A stretch of DNA of 64,000 nt, taken from positions 1 through 64,000 of the forward strand of contig BLSF01000110.1 of the NCBI GenBank assembly GCA_012862575.1. Reading direction: 5' to 3'. The position numbers and the translations under genes are program-made. Below the pieces are notes generated by a model. The model did no database searches, was not told the origin of the DNA, and saw only the letters and a list, made by a program, of their open reading frames with translations. Below, one piece after another: positions 21,301 through 31,266 of this stretch (positions within the stretch are counted from its first letter, which is position 1; each line of letters opens with the position of its first letter). Origin of the DNA: Parietichytrium sp. I65-24A. Its lineage: Eukaryota; Sar; Bigyra; Thraustochytrida; Thraustochytriidae.

Positions 21301-21466
21301 CAAATGCTTCACCACGTTGGCGGTCCCGCCCACCCCATATCCAACGCGAGCCCCCACGACGTTCGAATATTATGAGAGCGTTTGTGCGAAGATCACCAAC
21401 ACCAAAAAATGCCGCAAGAACTCTATCTGCGACTACCGCCTCGGTGCCTGCGTGCCGAAGAGCTAA
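18341..21466 (+). CDS. Secreted reprolysin-like metalloprotease 2 with PT-rich stalk
   Basis: 1041 residues from an ATG at 18341, no intron. A signal peptide at 1-20 is followed by a prodomain and a catalytic domain aligned along its length with metalloprotease 1. The zinc motif reads HEIGHQLYGRH: all three His and the Glu are present, but Tyr replaces the usual Gly at position 8. The Met-turn is VMAYAGICG. From about residue 690 a long stalk of APT/SPT/EPT repeats alternates with four Cys-rich modules of about 30-45 residues (C-x6-9-C-x7-10-C-x5-6-C pattern). The stalk suggests a heavily O-glycosylated, cell-wall or surface-associated enzyme (inference). It is a tandem duplicate of the gene upstream with an extended C-terminus. 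Confidence 0.85.
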   Translation: MKQELLFLSLVLAAWQNEASGASSSTWKRIERRPTENRTIPVGREAVADQISIQLDSSALNFTEDELGFVYFPLFLPSEEQVIFKLRNSHVLPAALQAKFPEILSYSGTSVDHDPVMYAQVDYNPYQGFHAQIFDGQGYAYIDPYDFSSSEYKSYSAQDVLNRQPWVCGSNSTHEDTDDGEMGTQDYVHEVKFPPNYKDDDDDFSVAEADPQYSFQELRFTLALSANAEFSAYYGGTTASTLAGMAAILSRVNGLYKREMGIFFQLHEDNDKLVCSTDSGFDTCPLSNDSDALTENDGFITGRGVDRYSYDLGHVFTRNPGGVAYLGALCKEWRAGGMTGLYYPTGDAFAIDYVAHEIGHQLYGRHSWQDCGGSFDSSAAAVEPGSGATVMAYAGICGSTNIQSASDPMLHSKNIEEMMSFVRGMVSQGCGEAVVSDEQVPTIEFDDTCTLPANQYFQLAVENADESLFYTIEAVDVATVRFDFQAREQGRFRAFLPSTRSWRTFPNLYSIMSGVGMTVKDEVVPPTSQTMHFRAMARTLYSKTELTGDATDTSGFGLYAWDDMEIEFDDTISPLGLTMDTTASYRAGRAFTLTWTVGGTSTLDSTVEIHVVPKPSWTAATQVSELNWVLVASTANDGEAEITIPELTGGDSVTSVLLMLRSTDDSCFFFDLAKLSNFDNTVESTNSPTIAPSEAPTMAPTDPTASPTHSPTTAYPTSAPTQTDAPSLAPSTAPTTSGPTSTPTTAKPTFTPTSAPTPAPSLEPTAAPTLAPSFEPTFSPTLMPTESPTWSMKEWRELHKKCSSQRSQKNCKKLRSSTCVWVNKSCDTKIEMPASMAPTTSAPTMPTPEPTQAPTNAPTTYADYYDDETLYCNTYRSSKSRCNGQKFSSKATRCKYSGGTCKSTLSAPPTAFPTRSPTAPTESPTLEPTSAPTSPTPEPTEAPTAAPTTYADRYSSEITYCSGYSSKSDCNKQKYSAKRARCSWTRNKCFTTLAVPPTPYPTRAPTTFEYYESVCAKITNTKKCRKNSICDYRLGACVPKS
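20390..21360 (+). repeat. PT-rich repeats and Cys modules in metalloprotease 2
   Basis: Coding tandem repeats with a Pro-Thr dipeptide every 4-5 residues, interrupted by Cys-rich modules near 20720-20830, 20930-21060 and 21195-21325 (a fourth follows at 21365-21465). The linkers flanking modules 2 and 3 are nearly the same, indicating internal duplication. Confidence 0.8.
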
Positions 21467-21712
21467 GCAGCCGGATATTAACGCTGGGCTGGCTTTATGG
21501 CCTCTGGAGCCCTTCGCGTTGTCGCTTCTCCGCCACCCATGCAGGTCTGATGACTCGAGAATGCGCCTGGCGGACTTGATCTGTACAATATGATTTGACG
21601 CAACGGTAAATTTGAAACACTTGCTTTACGAAAGACTTTGATCTTGAAGGCTTCTCTATGCTTCTCCTCCACTCTTTTCGCTTAACAATCTCATTGTTGT
21701 CACCACCGAATC

Positions 21713-21743
<31 letters not shown>

Positions 21744-22818
21744 GTTGTTGTTGTTGTTGTTGTTTCGGGTTCCAACTATCAATTCATAGAGACCCTCAGG
21801 GTTCTAGCGGTAACCTTTAAACACCACTATCATAGAGCATTCTGGTTCTCGCTGCTCTAATCTGTCCTATCTGTCTACTATCCCAGCGTCATCAGTATTA
21901 CCATCATCTATCAATTTATGCTAGTACTGGCACTACTACAACCCTCCTAAAAAAGGTTACGCTCTTGCTATGTAGGCTAGCCTCTGCTACATTAGGAATG
22001 CACCAATAGTAAGTTATAGCCGGAAGGATACCATACCTCTAATTAGTAATTTTCATTATCAACCTGCGTTTCCGAGCTCCTAATGAGACCAGTCACCGTT
22101 TACCATAGTGATGAAGGGCGAAACGGATAGTTTAGGCTCCTATGAAAAATTAGTGCTTTACTCTAGCATTCCGATCAGAAAATAACAATTCAGTTTTTCC
22201 AATTGAAGTCTCATCAATCAAAATGTGCATTGAGCATTGACTGCAAAAAGCGAGCAAGAATAGCATGTTCATTGAAGCAATCGTTTTCAGCTAACAATTG
22301 AAAAGTTTCTTTGCCAAGTCGCCACTGTCTCTTCGCTGGTCAGGAACAGGTACGTAGTACGAGCCAAAGTACAAGTGCAAGGAATGGGTGCTGTCCAACG
22401 GTGGAAGGGAAGGTCTCGAGGCTTGCGGTCTGGCTGCGAGCGAGAGCAAGGCGCAGATTCCCCTGTCACTTTGGACCCAAGGCCATCAGGCCATCGCAGC
22501 AAGAACTCACAGTCAGTACGTACCATCATCGTTGATCCGCTCAGCAATTCTAATCTCCGAATTTACTGTCAAGAAGTTCTAAATTCCGAGTTCACAGTTT
22601 ACGAGTTTCGGCAGCGCTTTCATAGCCCTGGCATGTAGAGAGCAGGCAAGCTTTACTCTATACAGAAGAACGGTGCACTGCGGTGAGCTTGTGAGCTTGT
22701 GAGCTTTGACTTGAACGAGACGCAAGCAGGAGCCGCAGCTGTCCTCTTGCGGATTGTAAGCAGCTCCGTCGGCGGTGTCTCACGATCGTGCAGCGAGAAG
22801 ACTCGGTCTCGGGACAAG
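21467..22818. other. Intergenic with GTT microsatellite
   Basis: No gene supported. Contains the GTT array and the catgttcattga 12-mer at 22264-22275. Confidence 0.5.
21713..21764. repeat. (GTT)n microsatellite
   Basis: About 17 GTT units with one interruption (tgtgttg). Confidence 0.95.
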
Positions 22819-25800
22819 ATGGGCGACGAAGCAGGCGAAACGGTCAAGATGCTGTACGGGAAAGTGCGCATCCCGTCGTCGTCAAGTATCTCAAGTAGCA
22901 CAAGCAGCGGAAGCAAGAGCGGGAGGCCAAAAACCAGTGAAACCCTCGGGAAGAAAACGGTGTCCTCCGAGACACTCAATGCCGTGCAGGTGAACTCGGG
23001 TCGATTGAGGCCCAGTGACTATGAGGAGCAGCCAAGGGAGCTTGGCAAACGAACGGCACAAACAAGGTCGCTCGGACAACTGAGGACGCCAGGGTCAATG
23101 TCCTCAAGATCGCAGCTATCTTCCCGCAGCAAGTCTGGCACGAAAGGGACGAGCATATGGATGAAACCAAAGTATGAGCCCAACCGGCCAGGGTTGAGTG
23201 ACGCGGTCAAGAAGCAGCTTATCTTTGACCCTGAACCTGTAGATGCTCTCTCTCAAATTGCGCAGCGGGAAAAACCCGTCCTAGTCCCCGTTTCTAACCC
23301 CAAAGGATCGCCTTCCAAGAAGCGGCGCCCACGAAGCAGTGCAGGCGAGATGCAGGGTAATGCGGCCAAGCTTCCTCAAGAAAAGACTCCGGACGATGAT
23401 GAAGACAAGAGCACTGGTGAAGAGAAGCCTCGCTTCAGCGCCATCAGCCTCAATAATAGCCGCCGCGCGTTTAAGAACAAATTGCGTGAGGAGCTCTCCT
23501 CCTCTCTTGTGAGAATGTCTAAAATTTATTCCGAGCTGCTGTTCAGCGCCGAGCAGAAGGAAAAGGAGCTCGCCTCGCTATGCAGGAAAATGGATGATCT
23601 TCTCGACCTGGCCGGGGACACAAAAAGCTCACCGATGATTGGGGTGAATGCCGAGGTTTGCGAAAGGAGAGCAAAGCTGGAGGTCCAGTACAATGAGATT
23701 CATGCTAAAGTGCTGGCAGTTGAGGAGGAGACGAAGTTCCTGAAAAATAGTTTACACCAGGAAGAGGATGACTTCCTCCGTTACAAAGTTGAGCTCAATC
23801 AGCGAGAAGACGAGGTGAAGCGGATCAATGGAGAAAAAGTAGAGCTGGAAAAGCTTCGCGCGCAGCTTATAGACCTTGTCAAGCGAACCCGGGCAAAGTA
23901 TAAGGCCGAGCACCACGCATACTGTTACCAGAAGGAGAGCCTGGATCACCAACTTGCAGAGAAGAAAATCGAGCTCGATCTCTTGCGAGAGAAGACAAAC
24001 ATGGAGGCGAAGCTCCAGCAAGGCTTGCAGCAGTGGGAACTGGACCTGGAAGATGGACAGAGCCAACGTGATCAGGTTTCCTCGCCGACGATCAGGAACA
24101 AGGGTCTCTCTGACTTGGTAGGTGGCGTCTTGAGCGTCAATGTTGACGCAGAGATGAGGTTGCGCGAGCCTTCAAGATACGAACTTGGATCACCAAAATC
24201 TGCAGAGCTCGCTATCTGGCCGGTGGAAGAGGGTATGCTGGCAAACACTGACGAAGTTGCGGCCCCGAAGGAGCAAGCCTTTGCGCTTCCAGCAGGCTCG
24301 AAAGCTGCACTTGCAAAACAGCTTTTGCAGGTTATCTCCCACACCAAGCTTGATGACGGCTTTGAATCGTCGCTTCTGAACAAGGATCTCTATCTCAATC
24401 TAATCTCCTCAACAGCTTCACGAAGGCCGAGCCAGGTGACACACCAAAGTAAAGGGCGAGGCCGCAAAGCGAGCGGCAAAGTGTATGCTTATTCACCAGA
24501 GCTGCTTGAAATGCTGCAGAATGCGCAAATGTACGAAGAAAAGCTGCGCTCAAGGGCAAGTACTCGTGCAACGGACAAGGAGGACTTGCAGGCTTCGGTG
24601 GATGAAAAGCGCGCATACCTCAGCAGCGAGAGGCAAGCAGAGGCTTTACTCAATCAGACACGAGCCAAACTATGTCAAATTTGCAGCACATTCCAAAGCT
24701 CGCACCCAGTTGGAGCTATGAACGCAAAGGAGCTGTTGGAGTTGCTGGATCACCAGTTTGCAAAAATTCGCGAATGGTATTACGCAGCCGAGGCCATCGC
24801 AAACAAAGCGTTGGAGGATGCTCTTGAAAGCGTACGGCAAGAGGTGCAAGAGAAAGTGACAAGTAGCGCTGCCTCGGGTCCAGAGAGCACCACGAGTTTC
24901 GAATCAACCTCACAATCTCCCGATTTACATGAAGACAACGTCGAAGAAGATCCCCGAGCTTCAGGACAGGACAACACCGTCGAGAACTCGAATTCCGGCA
25001 ATTCACAGTCAAACGCAGTGGGAGAAACATCTTTAAACACAGACGAGCAGGCAAGGATAGAGAGCTCACCAGCGAAAAGTAAAAACGAAGCAGAGGCCGC
25101 AACGGGTACTGCCGAGAACGAAGTTGTCAGCAAAAATGATGCAGACCCCGGATCAGGTACTGCCGAGAACGAGGTGAAATGCAAAAGTGATCCTGAAGCC
25201 GCACTGGGTACTATCGAGAAAAACGCTTCTTCAGAAGTGAGTTCGGAGATTGGTGGCGCGCCGAACAATCCAAGCGAGGAATCCAAAACAGAGGAGTGTA
25301 CTGGAGAGGGAGAGAGTGCACCGCCATGCGATGCACCAGGCGAAGCGGTTTCTTCGGGCGAAAGTTCGGAAGTTGTGAGGGACGATCCATTGTCTAGCGG
25401 AAGAAAGAGATTTGTCAACGTGGAAGTCTCGCACATTCTTGACGAAGCACTCCAACACTCAAGTGCAGCAACCCAGCTCGGCAATTCAAGTGAGCCGAGC
25501 ATTACGGCGCAGAAAAGCTCTGAATTGCCATCACAAGAGGCCTCTCAAGTAGCCGCCGATGGAGTGAGCAGCGAGGCTGAGAATGGTGTGACGGAAGAGA
25601 CGATACCTTCATTCGAGGATCCCGTGGTAGGCTCTCCAACCGCGGACAACAATGTAGCGTCTTCAGAGCAACTGGAAAATGGCAACACCGACTCAGATAA
25701 CACAGTGAACAGTACAACTGAGTTGCTAGAATCGCCTGCACAAAATTTGACCAGCTCCGAGATGGATGCCCCTTCTGAAAATATCGAAAATGATGCTGAC

Positions 25801-26706
25801 CTTTATGGCCACTCAACATCAGCGCCAGACTTGAAATCTGCGAAATGTGATGAAAAGCAAGAACCCAGTTTGCCCGAAAAAGCTATGGAGTCGGCAGATG
25901 GACAAAGGGAGCATTTTAAAGAAAGCGTCGGTCCGGAAGGATGTGTCGAAGAACAAGTACCGGTAGAGACAGCAGCAAACGATGCCTTGCCCGAAAATTC
26001 GGGCAAAACCCAGGAGGACGAGGAAGCTTTGCGAGCTTCAAACATTGAGGAAACGTTAGGGGACTCGGAAAATGGCACACGAACTGAAAGTGTTGGCACT
26101 GAGCAAGCGAGTAATCCAACAACGGTTTCAACGCCTCTAAACGATGCAAGCGTTTTGTCTGACGCAACGTCTGAAGAGCACCCTGACGAAAAAAACATCG
26201 AGGGCGATCATGAGAAAGGCTTGAGCAAGGTCGCGAGCGAAGGAGAGACAGCCGAGTCTGGCGCCGAGCCTGCTGAGTGTACAGCAGAGGTAAAGCAGGA
26301 CGATGAACAAGTCACTCACGAGATTGACCAAGAGGATGAGACTGGTCACTCAGCTGCCGACATCTCCAACACAAGCGATTCTTGCGAAACCGTTCTGCCA
26401 CCTGGGGATACGATGGCCGATCGAGTCGAAACGAGTGGGGAGGGAAACACAGCATCAGAAGGAGAGACAAAGGATGACTCGAAAGAAGATGCAGTTGATG
26501 TAAACGGAGGCGTTGATCCTGAGGGGGACGGGGAGGTCATTGTTGCTGATGGGGATGGAGACGTAGTGAAGCCAGACTGCCCGGAAAAATCGGAGAGACC
26601 TGAGAGTGGCCGAGAGATTAACTTTGCCCGGGAAGAGAGCTTCAGCTCTCAAATAGTAGATGACATCCTGCACGACGCTCTTGAAGCAGTGCGGAAGGGA
26701 GAATGA
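22819..26706 (+). CDS. Large coiled-coil protein with acidic low-complexity C-terminus
   Basis: 1295 residues if translation begins at the ATG at 22819 (MGDEAGETVKMLYGK). An in-frame upstream extension has no ATG. Residues about 1-215 are Ser/Lys/Arg-rich and disordered. About 220-440 are heptad-rich coiled coil with Glu/Lys/Leu repeats, and a second helical segment lies at about 580-690. From about 700 to the end the protein is Glu/Ser/Asp/Asn-rich. It contains three diverged repeats of a 20-residue unit with the core GTAENEV (near residues 770-810). The last 25 residues (SFSSQIVDDILHDALEAV) resemble an earlier segment, VSHILDEALQHS, near residue 880, suggesting a repeated short amphipathic helix. 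The family is not recognised; a cytoskeletal or scaffold role would fit the architecture but is a guess. Confidence 0.8.
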   Translation: MGDEAGETVKMLYGKVRIPSSSSISSSTSSGSKSGRPKTSETLGKKTVSSETLNAVQVNSGRLRPSDYEEQPRELGKRTAQTRSLGQLRTPGSMSSRSQLSSRSKSGTKGTSIWMKPKYEPNRPGLSDAVKKQLIFDPEPVDALSQIAQREKPVLVPVSNPKGSPSKKRRPRSSAGEMQGNAAKLPQEKTPDDDEDKSTGEEKPRFSAISLNNSRRAFKNKLREELSSSLVRMSKIYSELLFSAEQKEKELASLCRKMDDLLDLAGDTKSSPMIGVNAEVCERRAKLEVQYNEIHAKVLAVEEETKFLKNSLHQEEDDFLRYKVELNQREDEVKRINGEKVELEKLRAQLIDLVKRTRAKYKAEHHAYCYQKESLDHQLAEKKIELDLLREKTNMEAKLQQGLQQWELDLEDGQSQRDQVSSPTIRNKGLSDLVGGVLSVNVDAEMRLREPSRYELGSPKSAELAIWPVEEGMLANTDEVAAPKEQAFALPAGSKAALAKQLLQVISHTKLDDGFESSLLNKDLYLNLISSTASRRPSQVTHQSKGRGRKASGKVYAYSPELLEMLQNAQMYEEKLRSRASTRATDKEDLQASVDEKRAYLSSERQAEALLNQTRAKLCQICSTFQSSHPVGAMNAKELLELLDHQFAKIREWYYAAEAIANKALEDALESVRQEVQEKVTSSAASGPESTTSFESTSQSPDLHEDNVEEDPRASGQDNTVENSNSGNSQSNAVGETSLNTDEQARIESSPAKSKNEAEAATGTAENEVVSKNDADPGSGTAENEVKCKSDPEAALGTIEKNASSEVSSEIGGAPNNPSEESKTEECTGEGESAPPCDAPGEAVSSGESSEVVRDDPLSSGRKRFVNVEVSHILDEALQHSSAATQLGNSSEPSITAQKSSELPSQEASQVAADGVSSEAENGVTEETIPSFEDPVVGSPTADNNVASSEQLENGNTDSDNTVNSTTELLESPAQNLTSSEMDAPSENIENDADLYGHSTSAPDLKSAKCDEKQEPSLPEKAMESADGQREHFKESVGPEGCVEEQVPVETAANDALPENSGKTQEDEEALRASNIEETLGDSENGTRTESVGTEQASNPTTVSTPLNDASVLSDATSEEHPDEKNIEGDHEKGLSKVASEGETAESGAEPAECTAEVKQDDEQVTHEIDQEDETGHSAADISNTSDSCETVLPPGDTMADRVETSGEGNTASEGETKDDSKEDAVDVNGGVDPEGDGEVIVADGDGDVVKPDCPEKSERPESGREINFAREESFSSQIVDDILHDALEAVRKGE

Positions 26707-27125
26707 AGCAAAAACATACAGATTAGTTCTTTGCTTGGTTGACAGCTATTAACTGTAAAACAGACCAAAACTATTTTTTGCATGTGAAACACGTCAAATC
26801 GTTGCATGTGCGGAGGTACGCACGTCACTCTAAAGCGCGTCTCGAGAACAAAGATGCCAGCGTCACCGAGACGGTTAATTTCCGCCTTCTGGAGAGCAGT
26901 CTGGGAGTGAGCGGCAATACCCAGTCAGGCTTGGAGTAGCCTTTGGTTCATAGCTCGTCGGTTTTAGTTGTCACTCAAAGCGCTTGAGCCTGAGAGAGTG
27001 AGAGTCTGTGTGTGCATGAGAGAGAAAGAGAGAGAGAGGGGGAAAGGGTGAAGTGCAGGTCGCAAGAAAATTCTATGTATAGTAGTGAGAGAATGATGGG
27101 TCAGATTTAGGGAGGTGGGATCAAT
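26707..27125. other. Convergent intergenic region
   Basis: Between two converging 3' ends. A GA-rich run lies near 26995-27045. No gene. Confidence 0.6.
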
Positions 27126-28099
27126 CTATCCTCGTCCCATTTGCTTCATTCGTGAGGCCAGATCAGCTACAAAAGCCTGTGACGGCATGTCCTCGCTGCG
27201 AACTGTACGGCGGATACTGTTGATAACCTCTCGAGTTTTCTGAATGTAAAGCCCGTCCAACTGGTTGCGGAGGTCGATCTCCATCTCCTCGATCATTTGG
27301 CCCATGTTGATGACGTGTTCGTTTTCACTGGCGATCTTTACCTCCCGATCCTTCCCTTGGCGAGTCAGAGTTCCAGAGAGGTTGACAGAGCCGGCCTCTC
27401 CCTTTTCAGTGACCATGGACAAGATGACAGTGGTCGTGAGCCTGTAGGTGAATGACCCTTTGCCCCACTTGGCGCCACTCTTGGGGATGACCTCGATCAC
27501 ATGAATACTGTCCCAGCATCCCTGGTTAACACGTCGCTGAGGCTCGATAATCTCCTTTTTAATTAGAAAGCAGCCGGCAAAACTAGCATCGTCGTCTTGG
27601 TCCCAGAGGTATGCAGAAGAAACTCCACCTTCCTGGGCATCGAGAAGAAAAGATATGAGTTCGATCGAATGCACATCAGTAACAGAAACAACAACAACAA
27701 CAACACACACGCAATACTTGGACACGCGAGATTCCGACAAGGCTCCCCGGGGAATAACAAACTTACATAGTACTGCTGCCTGTAGCTGTCAAAGACCATG
27801 TTGCACTTTTCCTCCAAAGTCCTCAATTTGCTTGACGGTTTGAAGCCGTCATCAATGGGGGGCTGATACTCGTTGGACCACGGGCTGCGGTACGAATCTC
27901 CGTCGCGATTGTAGTCGCAAAGCAAGTAGTCCTTCCCGCTCTTCGCGTCGCGTGCGGTCTGCAGCGGCTGGTCCACTCTCTGAAGCAGGTCATCCGTCAT
28001 CTCCGGCACCAGATTCACCAGCCCGGAGAGGTTGAACTGGATCTTGGACGGCGGCATCCGCCGCATGATCGTCAGCGCCGAGTTCATTTGCGCCTCCAT
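27126..28099 (-). CDS. F-actin-capping protein subunit beta (two exons)
   Basis: Exon 1 is 28099-27767 and exon 2 is 27632-27126, joined in phase 0 across a 134-nt intron (GTAAGT...CCCAG), giving 279 residues, the usual CapZ beta length. Signature segments are [20 protein letters not shown] in exon 1, and [14 protein letters not shown] and [11 protein letters not shown] in exon 2. The joint reproduces the conserved YRxxYxEGGVSS block. CapZ is a cytoplasmic alpha/beta heterodimer that caps actin barbed ends; the alpha gene is not in this window. The C-terminal amphipathic helix (tentacle) is present. The intron carries a CAA microsatellite. Confidence 0.95.
27688..27710. repeat. (CAA)n microsatellite in the CapZ beta intron
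   Basis: About six CAA units followed by CA repeats, entirely inside the 27633-27766 intron. Confidence 0.9.
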
Positions 28100-29680
28100 C
28101 TTCTAATCCTTTAATCTGCTAATCTCGTAATCTCGTTATCTTGTAATCTTATAATCTTGTCCCCGTATGCTCTCCAGATACGCGCACACTCTGCACTCCG
28201 CACTCCTTCTTGCGCGCACGAACGCGGACTACCTATTCCGCTACACGATATCCTACTCCGCTATCCAGATCCTCTCTCCTCTCTCTGCTTATCATAATTC
28301 ATTGCTCTCACTTTGGCAAAGCGGCAACATAACGAACTAAGTACTTATAAGTACTTATGCCATTGTAATAATTGTATGCAGGATCGAGCATATGCTTCAC
28401 GCTAATTAGAGGCATAGGAGCCGAAGAACTACGCTTTTCTCATAGGACTCGCTCTCCTTGGGTACGGGTGGTGGGAGATAGGAGTTTGTTAATAGAAGGT
28501 AAAGCTCGGGGGATAGGAGGGACCTGGTAAGAGTGAAGGAGTGTGTTAGGAGATTTTAGTAGATCAAGTTAGGCGGCGGGTGTAGGGAGGGGGGTTAAAA
28601 ACTCTTATAAAATTGCTCAATGAAGTCCTAACGTCTTGTTGATAATATCTATGGGAGCCGTGTGCAATTATCTGCCCCTTAGCAGTTTTTACTGATAAGA
28701 ACAACTGGAGGGGGCTTATAATATAGTATAGCGGTCATATATATAGCGCAAGGTAGGATTATTAAACAGGTGGTATAGCATATATAGTAGTTTTAGGTTA
28801 AGATTCCAGTAGTAACAAAGTGAAAGAACAAAATATTGTTCGACGAAGCACACTTTGTTCTATTCTGTTCCTTGGTTGGCTTCTCCTTTGCGGAACGAAT
28901 CTCGCTTGTACTGTAGCATAGCATTTGCTATCAATGCTAAAGATTGCTAAAGTATGCTATAGCTATACTGGAGTTTCGAATAAATTTTCGAATGTCTTGG
29001 AGGTTTAGAAATGTGTAGACTTTGATTGCGTGAGACTTCTGGTTGTAAGCTGCTGACGAATGAGGAGAGCCTGAATTCTGACTTCTGCAAAAAATTTCTC
29101 TGCTTTCTTGTTTTTATCGTTCGAGACTTGTCAGTTTTCATTGTTTCAATTTAGGTTTACGTTCGACACGAAGAGATTGGGAGTTTCATTCTTCATCACA
29201 CAGTCAAATAAATCCAATCCCTGGTGTTAGTCACCACCTCACATCACCTCACATCACACGTATCGCGCGGCTACTGATTGCAGTACCGCGTCTTAATCAC
29301 TTACACCTTTCCTCTAGGCTCACTCCGCTCTTCCATTGATGAGTCGACTTAAACTCTCCCTACAACTCCTACAGCAACTCGCTATCGGTCAATAGCTGCG
29401 CACAAAGTCGGACCGAGGCTCTATTATCCTTCTATGAACCCCTATGCAGCACGAAGATTGTGGAGATTGTGGAGAGCGTGTCCAGCGCGAGGCCTATACT
29501 TTAACGTAGCTGTCGCTAGCCAGCGCAGGGGAGAGACCGCGTTCAACTCGGACGTGCAGGGCATAACCACAATCATTGCGTTGCGTTGCGTTGCGTTGCG
29601 TTGCGTTGAGTTGAGTTGAGTTGGAGAGAAAGGGAGATATATATCTATATCCAAATTACGAGCGCTCGATCAGGAGGAAG
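28100..29680. other. Divergent intergenic region
   Basis: Shared upstream region of CapZ beta (minus) and the nitronate monooxygenase (plus). AT-rich in the middle (28600-28960). It ends in a pentanucleotide repeat just before the plus-strand gene. No gene supported. Confidence 0.5.
29576..29623. repeat. TTGCG/TTGAG pentanucleotide array
   Basis: About six TTGCG units followed by about four TTGAG units, 58 bases upstream of the ATG at 29681. Confidence 0.9.
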
Positions 29681-30676
29681 ATGGCGATCGTGACGGAGTT
29701 GACCAAGAAGCTGGGCATCCAGCACCCGATCGTGTGCGGTGGCATGCACAATGTGGGGTTTGCAGAGCTGGCAGCGGCGGTATCCAACGCAGGGGCACTT
29801 GGAATGATTACGGCGCTGACGCAGCCGACGCCAGAAGACCTGCGCAAGGAGATCCGAAAGTGCAGGACGATGACGGACAAGCCTTTTGGAGTGAACTGCA
29901 CGATTTTGCCGATGCTCATCCCTGCCGACTATGACGCGTACGTCAAGGTCATCTGCGAGGAGAAGGTTGCCGCTATTGAGATCAGCGGTGGCAGCCCTCG
30001 AAAGTACATGGGACAGCTGCGTGAAGCTGGCATCACTGTGATCCACAAATCTGCGACTATTAAACATGCACTCAAGGCGCAGGCAGATGGCGTTGATTTT
30101 ATCGAGATTGCTGGGTTTGAGAGCTCGATCGCAGGGAGGTCGTCCGAGGACGATGTCGGCACTTGGGTGCTTCTTGCCAAGGCTCTTGAGAAGCTCACTA
30201 CACCACTAATTGTCTCTGGAGCTTCCGGTACAGGCCGACAGCTGGCTGCGGCACTTACCATGGGGGCACAAGGCATCACTATGGGAACCCGGTTCATCGC
30301 GACAAAGGAGTGCCCCGTGCACCCGAACGTGAAGGCTCACCTGGCTGATCCCAAAACAGACGAGTTCAGCACAACTCTGGTTCTCAGAACGTTCAATAAC
30401 TCCACCAGGGTAATCAAAAACGCCGTGTCGCGGGAGATTCTCGAGCTCGAGAAGAGCGCCAATGGCGATTTCCGGAAAGTAGCACACCTCGCGTCCGGCG
30501 CAAGGTCGAAAAAGGTATTTAGAGAGTCTGGAGACTGGAATGACGCTATGTGGAGCTGCGGAATGTCTGTTGGGCTGGTGGAGGATATTCCGTCCTGTAA
30601 TGAATTGGTAAGCCGCGTAGTGGCTGACGCTGAGGCCCAAATTCGCCGGAGCGCTACACTGCTCTCGAAGATGTAA
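29681..30676 (+). CDS. Nitronate monooxygenase / 2-nitropropane dioxygenase-like flavoprotein
   Basis: 331 residues from the ATG at 29681, intronless. It is an FMN-binding TIM barrel. The N-terminal HPIVCGGM lies where NMO proteins read HPIxxxpM, followed by GALGMITA, KPFGVNCT, EISGGSPRKY, IEIAGFESSIAG, and the phosphate-binding SGASGTGRQLAAALTMGAQG and MGTRF. The family oxidises alkyl nitronates with O2 and FMN; some relatives are enoyl-ACP reductases (FabK), which the same fold cannot exclude here. The active-site position usually held by His is replaced in part by IEIAGFESS (Glu/Gly), so substrate is uncertain. Cytosolic; no targeting signal is visible. Confidence 0.85.
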   Translation: MAIVTELTKKLGIQHPIVCGGMHNVGFAELAAAVSNAGALGMITALTQPTPEDLRKEIRKCRTMTDKPFGVNCTILPMLIPADYDAYVKVICEEKVAAIEISGGSPRKYMGQLREAGITVIHKSATIKHALKAQADGVDFIEIAGFESSIAGRSSEDDVGTWVLLAKALEKLTTPLIVSGASGTGRQLAAALTMGAQGITMGTRFIATKECPVHPNVKAHLADPKTDEFSTTLVLRTFNNSTRVIKNAVSREILELEKSANGDFRKVAHLASGARSKKVFRESGDWNDAMWSCGMSVGLVEDIPSCNELVSRVVADAEAQIRRSATLLSKM

Positions 30677-30698
30677 AGATATTATTCCATCAAGCACG

Positions 30699-31079
30699 AT
30701 GTCTTTTTTTTTAACATTAATAACAACAGAGTCGCGATGCTACTCGCTGTCCGTACCATCCAATCGATTTCAAAAGGAAATTCTCGAGGCTGCCAAACAT
30801 TGCTCCGACCTTGAGGAAATTGAGTCTGTTGCTCAAGCGAGGCAGGAGCTGGAGGAGAAAGTCGCGGCAGTGTATTCTGCGAGAGATGTACTTCTGGAGT
30901 TGCGCATGGGTGCTAGTGCTGATGGTGGTGATGAATTCGAAGTTTTCGAAGCAGCAAAGTGCTCTATTACCGGAAAGGGTGGTGGTGGTGGTGAAGATCT
31001 CATGCTTGCGCCAGCACGGATTGTGGGGGCTTGCTCCAGACCACCTTCGCAAAGAACAAGGGCCCGTCATTCTAATTGA
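30699..31079 (+). pseudogene. Possible gene remnant with helical motif shared with the 41-kb gene
   Basis: A 126-codon frame whose residues about 22-70 (FQKEILEAAK ... ARQELEEKVAAVYSARDVL) resemble the C-terminal helix of the minus-strand gene at 41187-41864 (FQNAVLELAK ... KQREALLAKLDEACAAKDAL). The rest is low complexity (poly-Gly, Arg/Pro). It starts 22 bases after the nitronate monooxygenase stop and may be a fragment left by duplication, or a chance frame. Confidence 0.3.
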
Positions 31080-31266
31080 TGGGACGGAGAGCGCAGTTCA
31101 GGACGAAGATAGCCACTCCGCGCTATTTCCGCTATTTCATGAACGCTAACAGACCAAAATATTTATATTGTGCACGTGAAATAAGTCTCAATTTCTATTC
31201 GGGGATATGCCGCGAGAACCAGCCAATCCGAGTGATACAATTTGAGTGTGTTGGAAAGTCAAGATG

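Noticed and set aside
24780-25502. 240-codon minus-strand frame
   Set aside because: Shadow of the acidic Ser/Glu-rich coding sequence of the coiled-coil gene; composition mirrors codon bias only.
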